From positions 140,594 through 204,593 of the forward strand of contig CAJBKE010000004.1 in assembly GCA_903953565.1 (NCBI GenBank): a DNA stretch of 64,000 nucleotides, in the 5' to 3' direction. Of this stretch, positions 58,124 through 64,000 are shown one piece after another. Both the position numbers and the translations under genes were made by a program. The notes under the pieces were generated by a model. The model ran no database searches and was not told the origin of the DNA. It saw nothing but the letters and a program-made list of their open reading frames with translations. This stretch comes from an uncultured Verrucomicrobiota bacterium (GTDB taxonomy: Bacteria; Verrucomicrobiota; Verrucomicrobiia; Chthoniobacterales; JACTMZ01). Numbering within the stretch: position 1 is the stretch's first letter; each line of letters opens with the position of its first letter.

Positions 58124-60612
58124 CTCTTACCGTCATCTTTCGTTTAGTCGCCCGATCCCTAGCATGTTCAGCTGCTCTTGCCTGCGGGACCTTCAAACTG
58201 CAAGCGGCCGCTCCTGAACTGAGCATGGTGTCGCCTCCGCCCGCCCTGCGCTTTGCCATAGACCCCGCCGACTCGGCTGCCACCGTCTTTGAGACGACGA
58301 CGGATTTGCAGCAAAGCTGGAGTCCGCTTGAAGCTTTCATCACCCGCCCCACGGTTCTTCCCGCAGACAGCTCGTCACCGAGACGTTTCTTTCGCACGCG
58401 AGCGCTGAGTCCAAGCGGAGCACTCCTGCGCGTGCCGACCGGAGCCGGAGGCGTAGTTCTCTCGTTGCCCGCAGGACAACATGGGCCAAGCCAGAATCCC
58501 TACGCACCTCAACGTATTCCCGCCATTCCCAAGGTGGTGGCAGGAAACGAGGAACCGGTGCCGACATGCTCATGGTGGTCGAGCGCGGTGTGGGACTTCG
58601 GGAACACGGGCACCTCGGGGCTGCCCCTCTTCGCATGGCCCCTCGCCTATGTGCCGGTGGCCAAAGGTATGGACTTCGGTTTGCCGACGGTGAAAGCCAT
58701 CTCCACTTACGAATACCATTGGGAATTCGTCTATGGAGCCGCGGGCGAAAGGCCGGTCAATGTGGGTCTTGCCGACATGACCTCGCCACAATTCGCGGTG
58801 GAAAGCTGGGGAGATTGGACGGTAAAGCTGCGTTGGGCCCAGGACAGCAAAACGATGAGCGCCACGATCGGCATGGGCCTACCCATGGCATGGTTCGCTT
58901 CGTCGGGAGCCGACCTCGAAATCACTCCCGCGACCGGATCCGGCCTTGTTGTCTGGCGGAACACGGGAAACGAACTCGGGTTGCGCGTCTTTGGGACAAA
59001 CTACCTTTTCTTTGCGCCGGAGGGAGCCACTTGGAACAGTCAATCACCATTCCGCGCGACCATTGCCAATTCACTCATCGCCGCCGTTCTGCCAGACACC
59101 ACCAACGCCACCCTCGAACGCTTTCGCGGTTGCGGGGCACCGACGAATTCGCGCGTCTCATGGTCCTACAACGAAAGCACGGCCACATTGCTCGCAACCT
59201 ACTCCTTATCCGTTCTGGCCGGTGAGAAGGCGCCGCCCATGGCTCTGTTCCCGCATCAATGGCTGCACACCGCAGCGACGGTGACGGACGCCTATGATTC
59301 GCCGCGCGGCCGAATGAAGTTGGTCGACGGCGGAAGCTTCACGACCGCGATGACGTTCCCCGGGATTATCCCCCACCTGCCTGCACCGGCGGCAGACGCA
59401 TCATTCAATCCGGCGGTGCTGCAAGGCAATCTCGATGATGTCGCACACGAAGGCATTCCGAGCGGAGCCGATACCTACTGGGCGGGCAAGGCGATGGGCA
59501 AACTCGCCTGCCTCGTACCAATCGCTCGCCAGTTCGATCGCCACTCGCTGGCCAACACGTGGCTCGACCGGCTCAAGTCCTCGCTGCAGGACTGGCTCGA
59601 CGGGCAAGAGCCGAATCTTTTCCGCTATGACAAAACATGGTCTGCGCTCTACGGATTTCCCGCAGGTTACGAGACAAACGGCTATCTCCAAGACCACCAT
59701 TTCCACTGGGCTTATTTTCTGCAGGCCGGAGCGCTGATTGCGCGGGAAGATCCGGCTTGGGCCGCACAATACGGACCGGCTCTCGAGTTGCTCATCCGCG
59801 ACACGGCGAATTGGCGCCGCGAGGATAAAACCTTCCCCTTCCTGAATTCTTTCGAACCTTACGCGGGTCACGCTTGGTCGAACGGACCCGCGGGCTTCCA
59901 CGCGGGCAACAACCAGGAATCCAGTTCGGAGTCGCTCAATTTCGCCGCTGGAGTCTACCAGTGGGGCCTGGCCACGGGGAACAAGGCCATCCGCGACCTC
60001 GGGATCTATCTGTATACCACCGAAGTCGAAGCCGTGCGCCGCTATTGGTTCAACGAGGGCCGTTATGCTTTCCCCTCCGGTTTCAACTGGCCGATGGTCG
60101 GAATTCTTTGGGGCAACGGCGGCGCCTACGCCACGTGGTTCGGCGGACACCCCGACAACACCCAATTCATCCACGGCATCAACTTCTTGCCGCTCACGCC
60201 GGCCTCGCTCTACCTCGGGTTCAACCCTTCTCATCTTTTGTCGAACCTCGCGCCATTCGATGCCTCGCCGCCCGCGTCGTGGTTCGACATCATCACCATG
60301 GCACGGGCCACAGCGGATCCCGATGATGCCGCGGCGCGGTTGGCCGCCAACACATCTTATGCCCCGGAAGGCGGCGAGACCCGCGCCCACACTTACCATT
60401 GGATCCACGCCTTGCGGCAATACGGAACACCGGCCGGCACCGACGTTACCGCCAATCGAGCATCCGTCACTGTGCTGCAAAACGCCGGAAGGAAAACCCG
60501 CATCTTTTGGAATCCAACGGACAGCACGGCCACAGCCGCGTTCTCCGACGGCACATCAGTCACCGCATCGCCGAAAGCACTTTCGGTGCTGACGGATTCA
60601 GCGGGAAACTAG
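58120..60612 (+). CDS. Secreted GH81 endo-beta-1,3-glucanase
   Basis: I use the ATG at 58120, which overlaps the stop of the GH87-like gene (ATGA) and opens with a signal-like segment (LVARSLACSAALACGTF). The 830-residue product shows GH81 features: NPYAPQRIPAIP near the start of the catalytic part, GYLQDHHFHWAYFLQAGALIA, PYAGHAWSNG and GNNQESSSESLNFAAG, in which E600 and E604 are the conserved acidic pair. It hydrolyses beta-1,3-glucan such as laminarin or the fungal cell-wall core. Tight coupling to GH87 implies both are made together against a mixed alpha/beta-1,3-glucan. Confidence 0.93.
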   Translation: MTLTVIFRLVARSLACSAALACGTFKLQAAAPELSMVSPPPALRFAIDPADSAATVFETTTDLQQSWSPLEAFITRPTVLPADSSSPRRFFRTRALSPSGALLRVPTGAGGVVLSLPAGQHGPSQNPYAPQRIPAIPKVVAGNEEPVPTCSWWSSAVWDFGNTGTSGLPLFAWPLAYVPVAKGMDFGLPTVKAISTYEYHWEFVYGAAGERPVNVGLADMTSPQFAVESWGDWTVKLRWAQDSKTMSATIGMGLPMAWFASSGADLEITPATGSGLVVWRNTGNELGLRVFGTNYLFFAPEGATWNSQSPFRATIANSLIAAVLPDTTNATLERFRGCGAPTNSRVSWSYNESTATLLATYSLSVLAGEKAPPMALFPHQWLHTAATVTDAYDSPRGRMKLVDGGSFTTAMTFPGIIPHLPAPAADASFNPAVLQGNLDDVAHEGIPSGADTYWAGKAMGKLACLVPIARQFDRHSLANTWLDRLKSSLQDWLDGQEPNLFRYDKTWSALYGFPAGYETNGYLQDHHFHWAYFLQAGALIAREDPAWAAQYGPALELLIRDTANWRREDKTFPFLNSFEPYAGHAWSNGPAGFHAGNNQESSSESLNFAAGVYQWGLATGNKAIRDLGIYLYTTEVEAVRRYWFNEGRYAFPSGFNWPMVGILWGNGGAYATWFGGHPDNTQFIHGINFLPLTPASLYLGFNPSHLLSNLAPFDASPPASWFDIITMARATADPDDAAARLAANTSYAPEGGETRAHTYHWIHALRQYGTPAGTDVTANRASVTVLQNAGRKTRIFWNPTDSTATAAFSDGTSVTASPKALSVLTDSAGN

Positions 60613-60620
60613 AGCGCAAG

Positions 60621-60632
60621 CTTTAGGTAAAG
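60621..60632. promoter_or_regulatory. Candidate LacI operator upstream of the esterase-GH65-pgmB operon
   Basis: CTTTAGGTAAAG, the exact reverse complement of the site at 51123-51134. It lies eight bases after the GH81 stop and 48 bases before the esterase ATG. Confidence 0.65.
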
Positions 60633-60680
60633 TATCCGGTCCTTTGTCGGACGGCGCGGGCTGTGGCTTCTTGCGACCGG

Positions 60681-61529
60681 ATGCAAATTCCCCGCCAGTT
60701 TGCCCTCTTCGCCTTCGCCGCATTGTGCGCCGCGCGGGCTGATGATGCGCCTTCCGTGCCCCACCGCATCGAGGAAAACATTCCCTACCGTTTGCTGGAG
60801 GGGGCGGACGAAGCGACCAAAGAACGCTGTGCGCTCGATGTCCACTATCCTGAAGGCGGCAAAGATTTGCCGGTCATCATCTGGTTCCACGGCGGCGGCC
60901 TGACCGAGGGTAAACGATTTCTTCCCGAGGAGCTAAAGAACCAGGGCGTCGTCGTGGTCGCGCCGGGTTATCGCCTCAGCCCCGGCGTGAAGTCGCCTAC
61001 TTACGTTGAGGATGCGGCCACGGCGGTTGCCTGGGTTTTCGCCAACATCGCGAAATACGGCGGCTCTCCGGACAAAATTTATCTCAGCGGCGCCTCGGCC
61101 GGCGGCTACCTCGCCGCGATGGTCGGATTGGACAAGAAATACCTCGCGGCGCACGGGATCGATGCGGACAAGCTGGCGGGACTGGTTCCCCTCACCGGAC
61201 AGATGGTGACCCATTTCACCGTCCGCCAGGAACGCGGCGGCTCGAACCTGCAACCGGTCGTCGATGAGATGGCCCCGCTCTATCACGTGCGGAAAGACGC
61301 TCCGCCGGTCCTCGTCATCACCGGCGACCGCGAACTCGAGCTCCTGGGCCGCTACGAGGAGAACGCCTATTTCGTCCGTATGATGAAAGTCGTCGGGCAC
61401 CCGGACATCACCCTTTACGAGTTGCAGGGGCACAACCACGGCGAGACCACGCCCACCGGCAACCGCCTCCTCCTGCGTCACGTCAAAACCAAGAGCGGCA
61501 TACTACCGCAGGAAAAATCACCATCATGA
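60681..61529 (+). CDS. Secreted alpha/beta-hydrolase esterase (BD-FAE/carboxylesterase type)
   Basis: The start is placed at the ATG at 60681 (MQIPRQFALFAFAALCAARA), a signal peptide; the track begins at a GTG six codons earlier. The 282-residue product has the oxyanion motif WFHGGGLTEG, the nucleophile elbow SGASAGGYLAA, an acid in VITGDRELELLG and the catalytic histidine in LQGHNHGE. It probably removes acetyl or other ester groups from a polysaccharide. It overlaps GH65 by ATGA, so it belongs to the same operon. Confidence 0.87.
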   Translation: MQIPRQFALFAFAALCAARADDAPSVPHRIEENIPYRLLEGADEATKERCALDVHYPEGGKDLPVIIWFHGGGLTEGKRFLPEELKNQGVVVVAPGYRLSPGVKSPTYVEDAATAVAWVFANIAKYGGSPDKIYLSGASAGGYLAAMVGLDKKYLAAHGIDADKLAGLVPLTGQMVTHFTVRQERGGSNLQPVVDEMAPLYHVRKDAPPVLVITGDRELELLGRYEENAYFVRMMKVVGHPDITLYELQGHNHGETTPTGNRLLLRHVKTKSGILPQEKSPS

Positions 61530-63856
61530 AAAAGCCAACAACAGAACAAACATGGTATGCCGCGGGCGATCCTTGGATCCTGACCCAGACCGAATGGACG
61601 CCGGACGACAACATTTACCGCGAAACCATCTTCACCCAGTCCAACGGCTACATGGGGATCCGCGGTTACGAGGAGGAAAAGAACACCGGACTCGAGAGCC
61701 ATCGCGAAGGCTATCTCGGAGGCGTTTTCGCCCACGTCGATGCGGCCGCGGCCAAACAGGTGAAAGTTGTTCCCGAATGGCCCCTTCTCACCATGATTTC
61801 GCTGCCGGAAATTTTCGGCTGCGCCATCGAGCTCGACGGCGAGACGTTCTCCATGTCCTCGGGCAAGATCCACAGCTTTACCCGCATGCTCGACATGCGC
61901 AACGGTCTGCTCACGCGACTGATCGAATGGGAAAGTCCGCGCGGACGCCGCACGCGACTCCTCTTCCGTCGCTTCCTCTCCGCCGCTGTCCCGCACCTCG
62001 CCATGCATCAGATCACGCTGGAGGCGCGGGATTGGAGCGGTCCGGCCACATTGCGCTACGACCTCGACGGAGACACGCCGGCCTACTTCCGTTGCGGCGA
62101 ACGAACCCTTCCCCATCTACCCCAGGCAGTGCTGGAGAATCCACGCATGACGGCCGGAAAATCCGGAGCCGGCTTGCTGACCGTCAGCACCCGCGGAACC
62201 GGTCACACTGTCTCGATCGCGGCGGAAACCGTCGGTGGACTCTGCACACTTGCCAAACCGAGCCCGGCCATACTGCGCCAGACCGTGGCGTTGGAACTCG
62301 CGGCGAAAGCCCCTACCGCGGTGACGCGCGCGGCTGCCGTGGTCAGTTCCCGGGACAGCGTCGACGCCGCCAAGGTTCCGAAGGTCGCCGCGGACATAGC
62401 TGCCGAAGCGATTCAATCCGGCTTCGATGTCGTCTTGGCCGAATCGACATCCGTTTGGGAACACCTGTGGTCCGTTTCCGATGTGGAAATCGACGGCCCG
62501 GCGCGCGATCAGGCCTACATCCGCTATGCGACCTTCAGTATGTTGCAGATGGCGCCGTTCCACACGGAAAACATGAGCATTCCCGCGCGGGCCTATGCGT
62601 ACAATCGATACCACGGCCTCTACTACTGGGATAGCGAGACATTCCTCCTTCCCCAATACCTTCACACGCATCCCGAAGTCGCGGAGCACCTCTTGGCCTT
62701 CCGCCACCGCACGCTGGAGGGAGCGCGACGCAACGCCAGGCACCTCGGCGGATCGGGTGCCGCATTCCCGTGGATGACCGATTCCGACGAAGGTTTCGAA
62801 CAAGGGCCTTGGGGCATCGGGGAATACCTCTGGCACCAAAACGCGGACATCGCCTACGCGATCGACCAATTCGTGCGCACCACAGGTAACACGCAATTCA
62901 TGCTCGAGCAGGGACTCGAAATGATCGTGGAGAGCGCGCGGTTCTGGATGTCGCGCTTCGACGAGGACAGCAAAGGTGTTTTCCATCTGCATGACACCGT
63001 CGGGCCCGATGAACTCGACAAGCATGGAAAAGACAACGGCTACGCCAGCCTCCTGGCGCGCCGCCATCTGCGCCTTGCCGGAACCTGGGTGAAAAAGATC
63101 GCCGCGCTCTATCCGGCCGAAGGCGCCCGGCTCGTCCAAAAACTCGAGATCACGGCGAGCGAAGTTGCCGCGTGGTTGAACGCCGCGGAAAAACTGGCCG
63201 TGCCCAACGTTCCCGGCCACGACTTCCCGCTGCAGGACGAATTCCTGCTGGCCAAGAAGCCCTTGAGCTTCGAAGGCCTCACCGCCGACGAGGCTTATGC
63301 CATGCGCCATACCCACCGCGTGGTCAAGCAGGCCGACATCATCCTCGCGATGTATCTCCTGCAGGACGAATTCACCGACGAGCAGCTGGCAGGAGCCTAC
63401 GACTTCTACGAGCCGATGTGCCTGCACTTCTCGTCGCTCAGTTACAACACGCACTCCATCCTCGCCAACAAGATCGGACGTCCGGACCAGGCCTACGATT
63501 ATTTCCTCAAGGCCGCCGGACTCGATCTCGACAACCTGCGCGGGGCGACCAAAGACGGACTCCACGCGGCCGCTCTGGGCGGGACTTGGCAGACCATCGT
63601 CTACGGATTCCTCGGCATGCGTCTGCTCGATGACGCCATTTCCTTCCAACCGCGCCTGCCCGAGGCCTGGAAGTCGATCAGTCTGCGCATCGTCTTCCAT
63701 GGCTACGTGCTGAACCTCGATTTCAACCGCGACTCGCAGCGCATCACGGTCGAAGGCGGCGAAGGCACGGGCCCCGCCCACGTCATTCTCAACGGCGAAT
63801 CCCATCTTCTCGTTGACGGTCTCAAGGTTCAGTCCGTGCCGGCAACGGTTGCCTGA
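61526..63856 (+). CDS. GH65 family disaccharide phosphorylase
   Basis: A 776-residue cytosolic enzyme. The N-terminal beta-sandwich includes [20 protein letters not shown]. The alpha/alpha barrel has [22 protein letters not shown] and [17 protein letters not shown]. The general acid is E496 in [18 protein letters not shown]65 enzymes split maltose, trehalose, kojibiose or nigerose with phosphate into glucose and beta-glucose-1-phosphate. The beta-phosphoglucomutase gene next door fits this product. With an alpha-1,3-glucanase in the locus, nigerose is the most logical substrate, but that is inference. Confidence 0.93.
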   Translation: MKKPTTEQTWYAAGDPWILTQTEWTPDDNIYRETIFTQSNGYMGIRGYEEEKNTGLESHREGYLGGVFAHVDAAAAKQVKVVPEWPLLTMISLPEIFGCAIELDGETFSMSSGKIHSFTRMLDMRNGLLTRLIEWESPRGRRTRLLFRRFLSAAVPHLAMHQITLEARDWSGPATLRYDLDGDTPAYFRCGERTLPHLPQAVLENPRMTAGKSGAGLLTVSTRGTGHTVSIAAETVGGLCTLAKPSPAILRQTVALELAAKAPTAVTRAAAVVSSRDSVDAAKVPKVAADIAAEAIQSGFDVVLAESTSVWEHLWSVSDVEIDGPARDQAYIRYATFSMLQMAPFHTENMSIPARAYAYNRYHGLYYWDSETFLLPQYLHTHPEVAEHLLAFRHRTLEGARRNARHLGGSGAAFPWMTDSDEGFEQGPWGIGEYLWHQNADIAYAIDQFVRTTGNTQFMLEQGLEMIVESARFWMSRFDEDSKGVFHLHDTVGPDELDKHGKDNGYASLLARRHLRLAGTWVKKIAALYPAEGARLVQKLEITASEVAAWLNAAEKLAVPNVPGHDFPLQDEFLLAKKPLSFEGLTADEAYAMRHTHRVVKQADIILAMYLLQDEFTDEQLAGAYDFYEPMCLHFSSLSYNTHSILANKIGRPDQAYDYFLKAAGLDLDNLRGATKDGLHAAALGGTWQTIVYGFLGMRLLDDAISFQPRLPEAWKSISLRIVFHGYVLNLDFNRDSQRITVEGGEGTGPAHVILNGESHLLVDGLKVQSVPATVA

Positions 63857-63876
63857 AGCGCATCACACCTGATTTT

Positions 63877-64000
63877 ATGGAAAAAATAGCAGCAGTTATC
63901 TTCGATCTCGACGGCGTCATTGTTTCGACCGACGAGTTTCACTACCTCGCTTGGAAAGAATTGGCCGACGCCGAAGGCATCCCATTCGATCGCGAAGACA
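63877..64000 (+). CDS. pgmB: Beta-phosphoglucomutase, N-terminal part
   Basis: Cut by the right window edge. The 41 visible residues start [20 protein letters not shown], with the HAD nucleophile D and acid/base D (DLD), and continue [17 protein letters not shown], which is typical of beta-phosphoglucomutase. It converts beta-glucose-1-phosphate from the GH65 reaction into glucose-6-phosphate. It starts 20 bases after GH65 in the same operon. Confidence 0.9.
   Translation, partial: MEKIAAVIFDLDGVIVSTDEFHYLAWKELADAEGIPFDRED

Noticed and set aside
59401-60480. 359-codon minus-strand ORF opposite GH81
   Set aside because: The plus strand carries conserved GH81 motifs; the minus frame is Arg/Gly/Glu-rich without domain features.
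62117-63805. 562-codon minus-strand ORF opposite GH65
   Set aside because: GH65 motifs on the plus strand are unmistakable, so this is a shadow frame.

Overview
This window looks like chromosomal DNA from a GC-rich Verrucomicrobiota bacterium. The assignment is inferred from gene content and style: large multi-domain exoproteins, DUF1573 and FGE-type proteins, a three-gene b558-type succinate dehydrogenase, a LacI regulator beside glycan-degrading enzymes, and gene boundaries full of short palindromic repeats. I see no integrase, transposase, CRISPR array or rRNA. One tRNA (Leu, anticodon GAG) is present.

Layout. 1-8317: end of a formylglycine-generating enzyme, a small cyclase-type N-domain protein, a YdjM-like membrane protein, a DUF4410 lipoprotein, SMC and an M20 peptidase. 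8415-9938: tRNA-Leu and fumarase C. 9954-22712: three very large secreted proteins in one tight minus-strand operon, of unknown function. 22821-25413: DUF1573, rhodanese, peroxiredoxin and an rRNA-type methyltransferase. 25475-29440: compact plus-strand run (HDAC-like, DUF3431, rhomboid-like, DUF2270, MazG). 29473-31124: amino-acid ABC permease and ATPase. 31248-35150: sdhCAB, split between sdhA and sdhB by a four-helix-bundle gene. 36088-42695: minus-strand set with a nucleoside transporter, a 41-residue basic ORF, the pntAA-pntAB-pntB transhydrogenase, a trypsin-like protease and a PDZ protein. 43297-48869: DEAD-box helicase, EF-hand protein, D,D-carboxypeptidase, GH99/71-like lipoprotein and TPR protein. 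48919-64000: a glucan-use locus with ROK kinase, LacI repressor, GH87-like and GH81 secreted enzymes, an esterase, a GH65 phosphorylase and the start of beta-phosphoglucomutase.

How the right-hand locus fits together (inference): a GH87-type alpha-1,3-glucanase and a GH81 beta-1,3-glucanase would attack a polymer such as fungal cell wall. GH65 would phosphorolyse the disaccharide to glucose plus beta-glucose-1-phosphate, beta-phosphoglucomutase would make glucose-6-phosphate, and the ROK kinase would phosphorylate glucose. A palindrome, CTTTA-NN-TAAAG, lies in front of lacI/GH87 and in front of the esterase operon, with a close variant in front of the ROK gene. It is a good candidate for the LacI operator.

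The most unusual DNA-level pattern is a 28-bp array of four heptamers (consensus YCTCAAC). It occurs six times, always within a few bases of a start or stop codon. Two pairs face each other as inverted repeats. One pair encloses the four-helix-bundle gene inside the sdh operon, and the other encloses only a palindrome inside the ABC-transporter operon. A second family of double-hairpin elements sits directly on gene ends, and in two places the tail of the preceding gene is repeated on the far side of the element.
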